Source of the DNA: Bacteriovoracaceae bacterium UBA6153
GTDB lineage: Bacteria > Bdellovibrionota > Bacteriovoracia > Bacteriovoracales > Bacteriovoracaceae
Reading direction: 5' to 3'
Assembly: GCA_002428265.1 (NCBI GenBank)
Contig: DIUR01000018.1
Coordinates: 124,001 to 188,000 of the forward strand
DNA length: 64,000 nt
Shown: positions 14,893-23,433 of the stretch, in pieces
How positions within the stretch are numbered: the first letter of the stretch is position 1
How the letters are laid out: every line of letters starts with the position of its first letter
Notes under the pieces: model-generated
The model's database searches: none
What the model saw: only the letters and a program-made list of their open reading frames with translations
Told to the model about the DNA's origin: nothing
Program-made: the position numbers and the translations under genes

Positions 14893-14908
14893 CGGCATGA
14901 GTTATGCT
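14893..14908 (+). promoter_or_regulatory. Sigma-54 (-24/-12) promoter
   Basis: CGGCATGAGTTATGCT, ten-base spacing, 32 bases before the SOUL copy 2 start. Would drive the SOUL-DnaJ-CbpM-VOC operon. Confidence 0.75.
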
Positions 14909-14939
14909 TCAAGTTCTTTTGGCATCATCGGAGGTCTTC

Positions 14940-15533
14940 ATGGTTGAAGAAAATTCTCTCAACATCCCTCTCACTGAAAAACTAAAAGGCATTCCTGGAA
15001 TCTTCGGCATCCGTCTTGGAGAAGGGCCGCTTTATAGCGTCGTTGCCTCCGAAGGTGACAAAGAAATCCGCAAATACCGCCCCTGTATTCTCGCCTCTAT
15101 TTCCATCAATGGAACTTTTGAAGAAGTGCGCAAAGAAGCTTTCATAAGTCTCGCCAGTTATATTTTCGGAAAAAACAAAGATAAAAAACAATTAAAAATG
15201 ACGGCACCTGTGCTTCATGTACCAACAGGAAGTGGATGGACCATGTCTTTTATTCTTCCTACAAAATATACTTTGGCAAGTGCACCGACTCCTCAGGATA
15301 AAAGGATACAACTTCACAAAAAACCTGAGCACATCGCCGCCACGATTCGCTACTCAGGCGTCAATAACCAGGAGAAAATAAAAAAATACTCCGCAGAACT
15401 TATGCGCTGGCTTTCTAGAAAGCATCTCTACAATCCGATCGGTGAGATTCAGTCAGCTCAATATGACGGACCTACTACCATAGGCTTCTTAAGAAAAAAT
15501 GAAATTCATGTTGAAGTGAACTCAATTCAATAG
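14940..15533 (+). CDS. SOUL-family haem-binding protein (copy 2)
   Basis: 197 residues, paralogous to the protein at 13155: same LTEKLKGIPGIFGI opening, KEIRKYRP, LASYIFGKN, MTAPVLH and terminal FLRKNEIHVEV. Start at 14940 is set by GGAGGTCTTC; the ATG at 14904 lies in the promoter. First gene of an operon, nine bases ahead of the DnaJ-like gene, which places a haem-binding protein under the same control as a co-chaperone pair. Confidence 0.85.
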   Translation: MVEENSLNIPLTEKLKGIPGIFGIRLGEGPLYSVVASEGDKEIRKYRPCILASISINGTFEEVRKEAFISLASYIFGKNKDKKQLKMTAPVLHVPTGSGWTMSFILPTKYTLASAPTPQDKRIQLHKKPEHIAATIRYSGVNNQEKIKKYSAELMRWLSRKHLYNPIGEIQSAQYDGPTTIGFLRKNEIHVEVNSIQ

Positions 15534-15542
15534 GTAATAAAA

Positions 15543-16454
15543 ATGATTGATCCATACAGCGCTTTAGAGGTGCCAAAAACTGCAGGCCTGGAAGAGATAA
15601 AAAAGTCTTATCGAAAACTTGCTAAAAAATATCACCCCGACTTAAATCCGGGGAACAAAGAAGCTGAAAAAAAATTCAAAGAAATTTCTCACGCTTTTGA
15701 TCAAATAGGTACGGCCGAAGAAAAGTCAAAATTCGATCGCGGCGAAACGGATGAGCATCAGCGACATCAGTATGAGCAGTATCAACGGGCCAATGCCGGC
15801 AGGCAAAGCACAGGCTCAAGAAGATATGCTTCTTCATTTGGTGAAGGACAGGACGCGGAAGACCTGTTTGAGAGTCTATTTGGTGGTGCTGGAAGACGTG
15901 GAGGATTTTCAAACGAGGGAATGGATTTTTCAGGTCAAGACGAACTCTACCAAATGGATGTCGATTTTATCGAAGCGGCACTCGGTGGAGAAAAAGTCAT
16001 CACTCTTCCCAATGGAAAAAAGCTACAGGTAAAAATACCAGCAGGAATTGAATCTGGAAAAAAATTAAAGTTCAAAGGTTTTGGTGGTGCAGGTGTCGGG
16101 AAAGGTCCGGCCGGAGATGCATTCGTTCAAATCAACATAAAAGCACACCCAAACTTTACTCGCGTTGAAAATGATATCCATAGTGAAGTTCCTATTAGTT
16201 TCTTTGAAGCAATAAGCGGATCAGAAATAGAAGTCCCAACCATAGATGGAACCGTCATGCTAAAAGTTCCTGCGGGAGTTTCAAGTGGATCAAAACTTAG
16301 AATTAAAAATAAAGGTGCCGGCCCAAAAGACGGACGCGGAAATCATATTGTGACTCTCAAAATAATTATGCCAAAACATGTTGATCCTGAAATGCTTGAT
16401 GCCATTAACACACTCTCTAAAAAATACGCTTACAATCCAAGGATACAACAATGA
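15543..16454 (+). CDS. cbpA: DnaJ-family co-chaperone, CbpA type
   Basis: 303 residues: J domain at 1-65 with HPD at 31-33, a Gly/Arg/Ser-rich linker (about 75-125), then the two C-terminal beta-sandwich substrate-binding domains; no zinc-finger region, hence CbpA/DjlA-like rather than DnaJ. It stimulates DnaK ATPase and binds unfolded protein. The stop overlaps the next gene by four bases (ATGA), matching the cbpA-cbpM arrangement. Confidence 0.88.
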   Translation: MIDPYSALEVPKTAGLEEIKKSYRKLAKKYHPDLNPGNKEAEKKFKEISHAFDQIGTAEEKSKFDRGETDEHQRHQYEQYQRANAGRQSTGSRRYASSFGEGQDAEDLFESLFGGAGRRGGFSNEGMDFSGQDELYQMDVDFIEAALGGEKVITLPNGKKLQVKIPAGIESGKKLKFKGFGGAGVGKGPAGDAFVQINIKAHPNFTRVENDIHSEVPISFFEAISGSEIEVPTIDGTVMLKVPAGVSSGSKLRIKNKGAGPKDGRGNHIVTLKIIMPKHVDPEMLDAINTLSKKYAYNPRIQQ

Positions 16455-16729
16455 AGCTTCCTTTAAGAAAGCCCATAGATGAAGTCTCTCAACTTTGTGG
16501 AATTGAATCCACAACCATTATTCATTTCATTGAAGAAGAATGGCTCAATCCAATAGATCGAGAGACAAAAATGTTAGATGAAGAAGATGTCTGTCGCATT
16601 CTTCTCATTCACGACCTTAGAGAACGTTTTGGTGTCAATGAAGAAGGAATCCCGGTTATTTTACATCTGGTTGATCAACTCAACTACATCATCCATCAAT
16701 CAGAAAAAAATACGAAGAATAGTCATTAA
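16451..16729 (+). CDS. cbpM: CbpM-like chaperone modulator (MerR-type helix)
   Basis: 92 residues with the CbpM layout: a short N-terminal winged-helix-like segment (IDEVSQLCGIESTTIIHFIEEEWLNP), then DEEDVCRILLIHDLRERFGVNEEGI and a final helix. CbpM binds the J domain of CbpA and restrains it. Translationally coupled to cbpA by ATGA overlap, which strongly supports the assignment. Confidence 0.8.
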   Translation: MKLPLRKPIDEVSQLCGIESTTIIHFIEEEWLNPIDRETKMLDEEDVCRILLIHDLRERFGVNEEGIPVILHLVDQLNYIIHQSEKNTKNSH

Positions 16730-16740
16730 TGGAGGTCTCT

Positions 16741-17199
16741 ATGAACACAGAAATTAATCCCATCCCTAAAGGTTACCACTCCGTTACTCCTTATATCATA
16801 GTCGACAGCGCAGATAAGGCGCTGGAGTTTTATGAAAAAGCACTTGGAGCAAAAATAGTTTCAAAAATGGAGTCAAATGGAAGAATCGTTCACGCTGAAT
16901 TTAAAGTCGGCGACTCAATTATCATGCTCGCTGAAAACTGTCCGGACATGCATCTAAAACCTCAACTGGGTGAATACCGCTCAGTTAGTTTTATGGTTTA
17001 TGTTCCAGATGTTGATGCTGCTGCAGAAAAGGCCCTTGGGGCCGGAATGAAAATGATGAAGGAGGTCCGCGATCAGTTTTATGGAGACCGCACAGGGACT
17101 TTTGAGGATCCATTTGGGCACGTTTGGACACTCGGAACTCATATTGAAGAGCTAGATGAAGAAGAAATAAAAAAGCGCATGGAAAAGGTTTATAATTAA
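16741..17199 (+). CDS. VOC/glyoxalase-fold protein (PhnB-like)
   Basis: 152 residues of the vicinal-oxygen-chelate fold: VTPYIIVDSADKALEFYEKALGA in the first beta-alpha module and DRTGTFEDPFGHVWTLGTH in the second, typical of PhnB/YdeM-like glyoxalase superfamily members. Start at 16741 follows GGAGGTCTCT; the first in-frame codon at 16729 overlaps the CbpM stop. Last gene of the SOUL-CbpA-CbpM operon. Substrate unknown. Confidence 0.82.
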   Translation: MNTEINPIPKGYHSVTPYIIVDSADKALEFYEKALGAKIVSKMESNGRIVHAEFKVGDSIIMLAENCPDMHLKPQLGEYRSVSFMVYVPDVDAAAEKALGAGMKMMKEVRDQFYGDRTGTFEDPFGHVWTLGTHIEELDEEEIKKRMEKVYN

Positions 17200-17277
17200 C
17201 ATTTCCAGTGTCAGAAAAAAGTGTTTGAGTATTCAAACCCGAGGTGCTAAAAATAACTCTTAATAAGGAGATCCCCT

Positions 17278-17772
17278 ATGAAAAAGTTATTTTTAGCAGC
17301 TCTATTTGTCGCAGGCCCAGTCCTTGCTGACACATTTAATTTACCAGAAGGAATTACTTTCCGCGCAAAGGGCGTGGGCTATGATTGTGGTGAATTTTTT
17401 ACTGATTTTAAAACTGCACCAGAAGAGTTCGCAGCAAAGAACATAAACTTTGTTCAACTTGCAGCAGATAAAGATCTTAACGCTTTCGTTTCAGAGTTAA
17501 GCTACACAAATGATGCTGATACATGTTCATATGGTGTTTACTGGAGACGTGACAGAGATACAAAAACTCTTAACTTTGAGCGCTCAGAAATTATCGCTCA
17601 AAACAATTCAGCAAACTGCGCTGATACAAAAGAGTGGCTTGATAACCAACTTGCAACAGTAAAATACTATGCCTCTAAAAGAGGGATTCGTTTTATCGCT
17701 CTTGAACTTCCAGTTGTTAAAAATAACATCTGTGAAAGTGGTGTTGTAAGAACTGTTTTTGATAGAAGATAA
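17278..17772 (+). CDS. Secreted protein of unknown function
   Basis: 164 residues behind AAGGAGATCCCCT. Signal peptide MKKLFLAALFVAGPVLA (cleavage about 17). The mature part has six or so Cys residues (YDCGEFF, DTCSYGVYW, NCADTKEW, NICESG), so disulphide-bonded periplasmic or secreted. No family recognised. Convergent with the di-haem oxidoreductase gene 10 bases away. Confidence 0.75.
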   Translation: MKKLFLAALFVAGPVLADTFNLPEGITFRAKGVGYDCGEFFTDFKTAPEEFAAKNINFVQLAADKDLNAFVSELSYTNDADTCSYGVYWRRDRDTKTLNFERSEIIAQNNSANCADTKEWLDNQLATVKYYASKRGIRFIALELPVVKNNICESGVVRTVFDRR

Positions 17773-17782
17773 AAAATAAATA

Positions 17783-19144
17783 TTAAAGGCTGCCCAAAAA
17801 TTCTATTAATGAATCTCGGTCGGCCTTTGATAATTTCAAGTACGCCTCTTTCGATTTCTGCCCTTCTCCTCCGTGCCATAAAATAGCTTCAGAGAAATTT
17901 CTTGCTCGCCCATCATGCATAAGTCTTGTGTGCGTATTCACAATTTTTACTAATCCAAGACCCCATAGAGGTGGAGTTCTCCATTCGCGAGTTGTCGCCC
18001 CTTCTTCATTAATATGATTCCCCTTATCATCGGCAAGGTCATCTCCCATATCGTGAACAAGTAAATCTGTGTATGGATAAATTTTTTGATTGTTTAACAC
18101 ATCAAGATTGGAATTATTTCCAGTCGTATAGCTGGCCGTGTGACAGGCAATACAATTAATGGCCTTAAAAACTTTTTCGCCGCGAAAAACTTGTGGTGTT
18201 CCGAAATCTCGTCTTTTGGGAACGGCCAGAAGTTTTGTATAAGTCGTCACTTTTTCTAAAAGTTCAGGAGAAATATCATCGGGAGTTTTAAAGCGCTGAC
18301 AATCAGTCTGCACATAAGTGCATTCTTCATCGGGAAATAAATAGCTAGTGATACCGATATCACCATTGTAAGCAGCAGCGTTTTGCTCCAACAAAGAGGC
18401 CTTTCCTGCTTTCCATCCAAATCGTCCGATTGCAAACGGGCCCGTTACAAGTGAGTAAACACGATTGACTCTTCCAGAAATTCCATCACCACTCTTTGCT
18501 TGTTCATCTGCATTGGCAAGAATGTCTGACTCATTAATATTTTCCAATAGGCCAAGGCCAATCATTTGAGGGCCCACTCGAGGAGAAAGAATCGTATTTT
18601 CTCCCATCTCACCAAAGTTTAAATTTTTAAAATAATAAATTGGTTTCTTTAACTCATATTTTTCACCATCTTGAAACTCTCCGGTGATCGTTTCAAAATA
18701 AACGTGTGACTCTCCTTCACCCGGTACACCTGCCACTCCAAATGGATTAAATTGTCCGCCGTAGTTTGGATGAAGAGTTGTCGTATTGTTTTCACCTTTT
18801 ACTCTCAGTCTAAGTAAAAGTGACATATCTGTTTTACCATCAGTGTCTGGAAGTCCGCGACCGCGACCGTCTTTAAAGTGACATGATGTACATGAGACTG
18901 CATTGAAGTTTGGACCTAGCCCATCTCTTAGTGGTGTTGAGGCAGGACTACTCACCCACGTGGTTTGAAAAAAACTATTGCCGACAGTAAAGTCTCTTCT
19001 GTCTTTTGAACTAGTCCCGCTCATCGGGTGACTGAAGGCCTGAACGGAAAAATCTGAAGTAGTCCCCGAACCTGCCGGGAACTCTTCAGATGATAGTGCA
19101 TTTTGTGCAAATATAAATAGTATCAGTGAAAGATATTTCATCAT
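17783..19144 (-). CDS. Di-haem c-type oxidoreductase (DUF1111/thiol oxidoreductase type)
   Basis: 453 residues with a signal peptide (about 1-19) and two haem c motifs, CTSCH (Cys 85/88, His 89) and CIACH (near 331-335), in the di-haem peroxidase-like fold; the HDGRARN region near the end is typical of DUF1111. Such proteins are commonly paired with imelysin in iron-handling loci. Its ATG overlaps the imelysin stop by one base (TAATG), so the two are coupled. Confidence 0.85.
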   Translation of the reverse strand: MMKYLSLILFIFAQNALSSEEFPAGSGTTSDFSVQAFSHPMSGTSSKDRRDFTVGNSFFQTTWVSSPASTPLRDGLGPNFNAVSCTSCHFKDGRGRGLPDTDGKTDMSLLLRLRVKGENNTTTLHPNYGGQFNPFGVAGVPGEGESHVYFETITGEFQDGEKYELKKPIYYFKNLNFGEMGENTILSPRVGPQMIGLGLLENINESDILANADEQAKSGDGISGRVNRVYSLVTGPFAIGRFGWKAGKASLLEQNAAAYNGDIGITSYLFPDEECTYVQTDCQRFKTPDDISPELLEKVTTYTKLLAVPKRRDFGTPQVFRGEKVFKAINCIACHTASYTTGNNSNLDVLNNQKIYPYTDLLVHDMGDDLADDKGNHINEEGATTREWRTPPLWGLGLVKIVNTHTRLMHDGRARNFSEAILWHGGEGQKSKEAYLKLSKADRDSLIEFLGSL

Positions 19145-20253
19145 TAGAAATCTACTTTCGCTCCAAGCTTTTCTGATACGATAACCAGATCTTTTGCCAG
19201 AGCTTCCATTTCTTCAATAGCTGCTAGGATTTTTTCTCTTCCATCTTCTGAAAGAATGGCCTGGTCGAATGGAACTGGAATAGCAGCATTCATCACATTG
19301 ATTTTTGCAATACGAGCAAGAACAGCTTTTGCAATCTCTGTGTTTTTTAGAGCAGGAAGTTCAAGAATTTTTGTTTCTCTTAGAATATTTTCAACACCCC
19401 AGAAGTTCCATTGGATATCCATATGAGTCATATCAGAGAAACATGAATGCTCATCTTCTTGCCCTTGAGTTTCATAAGCAACATACATTCTTTCTCCAGA
19501 GAGTTCATCTCCAGTCATGTAGATCACACCTGATAAAATATTTTTAAATGCTGATGTTTGTTTCTGACTTACGAATGCACTTCTAAAATTGCCTTTTGTA
19601 TTTGGAGCCCAAGCATCAACTAAACTTTGAAGGTCTTCGATCAGGATGTTTGAAACGGTAATTAGGTACTCGCCTCTTCTTTTTGCATTAAGAGTCTTTC
19701 CATCAACGTAGTCTTCGTAAGTTCTTCTTCCTGCGCTATCAGCAAACATATCTTGTCCCCATAGAAGGAACTCAATTGCATGGTAACCAGTAGAAATATT
19801 TTTTTCACCATCAAGCTCGTTAAGAGATTTTAGCAATTCTTCATTAATAACCGGATAAGTTTCAAGGTCGTTGATGATTCCTGCTTGAGGAGCACCTACC
19901 ACGTAATCGATATAAGCTTCATCAAGAGGCCAAGCGTTTAAGCTGCCTTCTGGGCCGTTATCCATATCAATCGGGCCATTATAAAATCTGAAAACTTCAC
20001 TTTGTCCGTATGGAGCGCGAGCAAGCTTCCAAGATTTTTTTGCGATTTCATGAGTAAGAACACCTGGGTTCTTAACGAAGTTTTTAAGATCTGATTGAAG
20101 AGTAAGAGCGCTCTTTAGAGACTCAGAGTATGTCTTATAGACAAGATTAGAATAAGCTTCAATACTTTGTTGTTGCGCGACTTCTACTGGTGTAGCTGCC
20201 ATAACTGATGCGCTAAAAAACACTGATAACAGTACTTTAGACAGGTTTAACAT
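19144..20253 (-). CDS. Imelysin-family protein (peptidase M75, iron-regulated type)
   Basis: 369 residues. Signal peptide MLNLSKVLLSVFFSASVMA, then the all-helical imelysin domain with its GxHxxE-type motif GYHAIEFLLWGQD near residues 155-167 and the LNAWPLDEAYIDYV segment characteristic of the iron-regulated group. Known members act in the periplasm in iron or haem uptake, often with a di-haem protein, which is the next gene. AAGGATGAATC precedes the start. Confidence 0.87.
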   Translation of the reverse strand: MLNLSKVLLSVFFSASVMAATPVEVAQQQSIEAYSNLVYKTYSESLKSALTLQSDLKNFVKNPGVLTHEIAKKSWKLARAPYGQSEVFRFYNGPIDMDNGPEGSLNAWPLDEAYIDYVVGAPQAGIINDLETYPVINEELLKSLNELDGEKNISTGYHAIEFLLWGQDMFADSAGRRTYEDYVDGKTLNAKRRGEYLITVSNILIEDLQSLVDAWAPNTKGNFRSAFVSQKQTSAFKNILSGVIYMTGDELSGERMYVAYETQGQEDEHSCFSDMTHMDIQWNFWGVENILRETKILELPALKNTEIAKAVLARIAKINVMNAAIPVPFDQAILSEDGREKILAAIEEMEALAKDLVIVSEKLGAKVDF

Positions 20254-20331
20254 GATTCATCCTTTTGGTTTGCACTCTAGATTAAAAGTTTGATACCACA
20301 AACACGATTATCAATGCAACCAAAAAGACCC

Positions 20332-20757
20332 TTATTTTTTTACAAAAGCAATGGCCCTTTGAGTCCAGCCATTTCGCTCGTAAAAGCTAATTCCACGAGT
20401 GTTTTCAAATCCTGCACAAAGCCTTAGTCCACCGGTGCAGTTAAGTTGTTTGGCCATCACTTCAGCATATTTTAAAACATATTGTCCTAGTCCTTGCGAG
20501 CGCTTTTCTGAGGTTGTCACTAAGTCATCTATATAGAGATGCCTGCCTCTGACAAAGTCATAAAGGATACGATAACCAATCACTGCACACATCTGTCCTT
20601 CATCATCAAAAAAAGCAGTGAGCTCGTATTGATCATTTTTATGAGCGTGATGATAAATATCAATAAATTCGCTTAAAGATAAGTGAGGGCGAAGCTCATG
20701 AATCAGTGGGTAAAAAGATTCTAAATCAGTCGAGTTTTTTGCGGTAATTATTTTCAT
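20332..20757 (-). CDS. GNAT-family N-acetyltransferase
   Basis: 141 residues from the ATG at 20757; a TTG 15 bases upstream is also in frame. The acetyl-CoA loop motif A appears as LVTTSEKRSQGLGQYVLKYAE (R/Q-x-x-G-x-G/A) and motif B as GLRLCAGFENTRGISFYERNGW. Substrate unknown. Stand-alone gene between imelysin and Hsp20. Confidence 0.8.
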   Translation of the reverse strand: MKIITAKNSTDLESFYPLIHELRPHLSLSEFIDIYHHAHKNDQYELTAFFDDEGQMCAVIGYRILYDFVRGRHLYIDDLVTTSEKRSQGLGQYVLKYAEVMAKQLNCTGGLRLCAGFENTRGISFYERNGWTQRAIAFVKK

Positions 20758-20839
20758 AAAAAATTTTATCAAACACCCTTGACGATGAATAGTGCGATCT
20801 TATCTTTTTAATACAACCGTTTCATCATTAGGAGGATTT

Positions 20840-21316
20840 ATGAGAAACAAAGCATTAATCAATCTATTGCAACCAAGTTATTCACCATTCTTTTTTGATA
20901 GAGCATTCGAAAATGATTTTCGACAAAATTCACTTCCTGAGTTTCAGGAAAATGAAGAAGCTTATTTTACTAGCTTAGATATGCCAGGAGTAAGGTCTGA
21001 AGATATCAACATTGATGTTGAAGAAAATTACGTGAGAGTCACTGCAGAGAGAAAAGATAATTACAATTCTGATTCAAAGATAGTCAGAAGATATGATTTT
21101 GTCCTAAGCATTCCAAAAAATGTTGATAAAGACAATATTTCTGCTCATTATGAAAATGGTGTCGTCAATTTTGCCTTACATAAGACAAAAGAAGATAAAA
21201 CCAAAAAGAAAATTACTGTTTCAACTGGTGAGAAACCTAAATCGTGGACTAATTTCTTGAACTTTAAAAAAGAAAATTCTGGTAAAACTCAAGGAGAGGC
21301 CAATTCTTTAAACTAG
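20840..21316 (+). CDS. Small heat-shock protein Hsp20 family
   Basis: 158 residues with an alpha-crystallin domain from about 42 to 140: EEAYFTSLDMPGVRSEDINIDVEENYVRV start and the ENGVVNFALHKT (GVL-type) end. ATP-independent holdase. Start at 20840 follows AGGAGGATTT. The upstream region has a possible sigma-70 promoter (TTGACG, 16 bases, TATCTT at 20779-20806) and no GG-N10-GC, so it is probably outside the sigma-54 set despite similar function. A 12-bp hairpin follows. Confidence 0.9.
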   Translation: MRNKALINLLQPSYSPFFFDRAFENDFRQNSLPEFQENEEAYFTSLDMPGVRSEDINIDVEENYVRVTAERKDNYNSDSKIVRRYDFVLSIPKNVDKDNISAHYENGVVNFALHKTKEDKTKKKITVSTGEKPKSWTNFLNFKKENSGKTQGEANSLN

Positions 21317-21335
21317 CACCCCCCTTCTTTTGAAG

Positions 21336-21364
21336 CTCCGCCGGATGCAACTCATCCGGCGGAG
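21336..21364 (+). terminator. 12-bp hairpin between convergent genes
   Basis: CTCCGCCGGATG pairs perfectly with CATCCGGCGGAG around five bases. T-poor tails on both sides (TCTCT on plus), but it sits exactly between the convergent Hsp20 and secreted-protein genes and may end both. Confidence 0.65.
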
Positions 21365-21380
21365 TCTCTAACATTAAGAG

Positions 21381-21716
21381 TTAGTCTCCTCTAGAGACAT
21401 CAACTCTACTACTTTGCAAAACATCTCCCGGAAGAAGAACGCTGTACTCCAAGGCAGTTTCCCCAATTGGAGAAAATGTCAGCCATAAAATACATCTTGC
21501 GGACCTAGTGCCAACCACTTCTACACAAGTGTTATTGATTTTCGCTTTCGCTCTTAGGGCATTTGAATAAATTGAATCAACTGTTTCATGAGAATGCACA
21601 TCTCCACTCAATCTTGTTTCAGAAGTTAAAAGTGTGTTTAAGGCAGTTTGCTCAAGCTCAGAAGCTTGAAGTACTGAAAAAGATAAAATGGCAGCAAGTG
21701 CAACAATAGTTTTCAT
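21381..21716 (-). CDS. Small secreted protein of unknown function
   Basis: 111 residues after ACGGAGAATCATT. Signal peptide MKTIVALAAILSFSVLQA. Two Cys in the mature part (NTCVEVV and SARCILW) probably form one disulphide. No family recognised. Confidence 0.7.
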   Translation of the reverse strand: MKTIVALAAILSFSVLQASELEQTALNTLLTSETRLSGDVHSHETVDSIYSNALRAKAKINNTCVEVVGTRSARCILWLTFSPIGETALEYSVLLPGDVLQSSRVDVSRGD

Positions 21717-21833
21717 AATGATTCTCCGTTAGGCACTTTTAACATAGTTAGAGCACTTGGTGCTTACTCCTGTAAACTTTACTCTAGAATCCATCTTTAC
21801 AGAGGGCACATGGCCCTTTATTCTGTCAAAACT

Positions 21834-22664
21834 ATGAAATATGTAATTGAAACTCAAGACCTAACCAGGGTCTATAAATCTTATCAAAAACCCGAAGGTC
21901 TTAAAAATTCCATCAAAGGAATTTGGGAACGTAAATACGACACCAAGGTCGCTCTTGATAAAACCACTATTAAAATTGAGTCGGGAAAAATTATCGGACT
22001 TGTCGGTGCTAACGGTGCCGGAAAAACAACTCTTTTAAAAATTCTCTCGGGCCTTGTTGTTCCAAGTTCTGGAAGTGCGACTGTTCTTGGTTATAAACCT
22101 TGGGAAAGGAACAATGAGTACCTAAGGCAGATGAGCATTCTCCTAGGACAAAAAAATCAATTGTGGTGGGATATTTCTCCAGTTGATTCTTACGCTCTTC
22201 TTGCCCGCATTTATGATTTAAATGTGGCAAAAACCAGACAACGTGTGGATGAGTTAGCAACTATGCTCGACTGTAAGCACGTTCTCAATACCCAGCTAAG
22301 AAGACTCTCTCTTGGCGAGCGCATGAAGATGGAAATCATCGGTGCTCTCTTACATGAGCCTAGAATATTATTTTTAGATGAACCAACAATCGGTCTTGAT
22401 ATTGTTGCTCAAGAAAATATCAGAAACTTCTTGAGTAATTACGTTAAAGAAAAAGGACCGACAGTGATTTTAACCAGTCACTATATGGACGACATCGCTA
22501 CTCTCGCTGACAGTTTGCTTCTCATTTCTAAAGGCAACATTGTTTATCAGGGAACTGTAGACGAATTTACTAACAACACCAACAGTGAGCTTGCTCACGA
22601 TGAAAAGGTCGATTTTGAAGAAGTCATTCGCCGTTTTCTTGAAACGGAATCTCGCGTTCGCTAA
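21834..22664 (+). CDS. ABC-2 type transporter ATP-binding protein
   Basis: 276 residues: Walker A GANGAGKTT (about 62-70), Q-loop region, signature LSLGERMKME, Walker B ILFLDEPTIGLD and H-loop SHYMDD. The RRLSLGERM signature and the WERKYDTKVALD insertion near the N-terminus match ATPases paired with DUF990-type permeases, which follow here. An in-frame ATG at 21810 (GAGGG three bases before it) is an alternative start. Part of a three-gene overlapping operon; exported substrate unknown. Confidence 0.88.
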   Translation: MKYVIETQDLTRVYKSYQKPEGLKNSIKGIWERKYDTKVALDKTTIKIESGKIIGLVGANGAGKTTLLKILSGLVVPSSGSATVLGYKPWERNNEYLRQMSILLGQKNQLWWDISPVDSYALLARIYDLNVAKTRQRVDELATMLDCKHVLNTQLRRLSLGERMKMEIIGALLHEPRILFLDEPTIGLDIVAQENIRNFLSNYVKEKGPTVILTSHYMDDIATLADSLLLISKGNIVYQGTVDEFTNNTNSELAHDEKVDFEEVIRRFLETESRVR

Positions 22665-23433
22665 CCTCGCCATCGTTACCAATTTAGAATATCGTCTAAA
22701 TTATTTTATCGATGCGTTTGTTCAGCCTATCCTCACAACGGGAATTGAAGTTCTCCTGTGGATTGCTGTCTTTAAAGGTGCTCAGTCTGAGACCATTGCA
22801 GGTTTCGCCAAAGACAGTTACTTAAGTTACGCCCTTTGGTCTGCTTTCTTTGCCAGAATTGCGACGAGCTGGATGTATGAAGCAAGAATGATTGAAGAAG
22901 TGAGCTCAGGCTCAATCAATAGCATCATCGTTCGTCCGATGACTTTTTATGAATACTACCTTTCTCAGTTTATGGGTTATAAAATTATCACGACGCTCTT
23001 GTCGCTGACTGTTCCATTAGTCGCAGCATGGTACTTTGATCTGCCCACCATTTATTCCCGAATACCGCTAGCGCTACTTCTGTGCTTTTATTTTTTAATC
23101 CTGGTGCACACTATCAGTTTCATCATTTCAACTTTTGCTTTTCACTATACAAAAATTTCTTCAATTACTGCTGCAAAAAATTTATTATTCTGGATTCTGA
23201 TGGGAGAACTCTTCCCGCTAGACTTACTCCCAGAGCCTTACAAAACTATTTTCATCACAGCTCCTTTTGCCAGCGGAACTTTTGTGCCGGTGGGATACAT
23301 TATCGGCCGCGTAGAAATAGATACGGTCTACACAGGCTTTATTAGTGTCACTATTTCATTGATTGTCCTAAATCTTCTTGGTGCCTACCTTTGGAGAAAA
23401 GGTCTCGATAGCTACGTAGGAACAGGCGCATGA
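22600..23433 (+). CDS. ABC-2 family transporter permease (DUF990-like), first subunit
   Basis: 277 residues with six predicted membrane segments and the cytoplasmic VSSGSINSIIVRPMTFYEYYLSQF loop typical of this permease family. The start overlaps the ATPase gene by 65 bases; an alternative start 15 bases further upstream exists. Pairs with the next permease. Confidence 0.8.
   Translation: MKRSILKKSFAVFLKRNLAFANLAIVTNLEYRLNYFIDAFVQPILTTGIEVLLWIAVFKGAQSETIAGFAKDSYLSYALWSAFFARIATSWMYEARMIEEVSSGSINSIIVRPMTFYEYYLSQFMGYKIITTLLSLTVPLVAAWYFDLPTIYSRIPLALLLCFYFLILVHTISFIISTFAFHYTKISSITAAKNLLFWILMGELFPLDLLPEPYKTIFITAPFASGTFVPVGYIIGRVEIDTVYTGFISVTISLIVLNLLGAYLWRKGLDSYVGTGA

Noticed and set aside
20295..20325. 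Possible Fur box (TTGATAATCGTGTTTG on the minus strand) before the imelysin gene
   Set aside because: Only one half matches GATAAT well; not strong enough to annotate, although iron control would be expected.
20779..20806. Sigma-54 promoter for Hsp20
   Set aside because: No GG at the right distance from the GTGC; TTGACG/TATCTT with 16-base spacing fits sigma-70 better.
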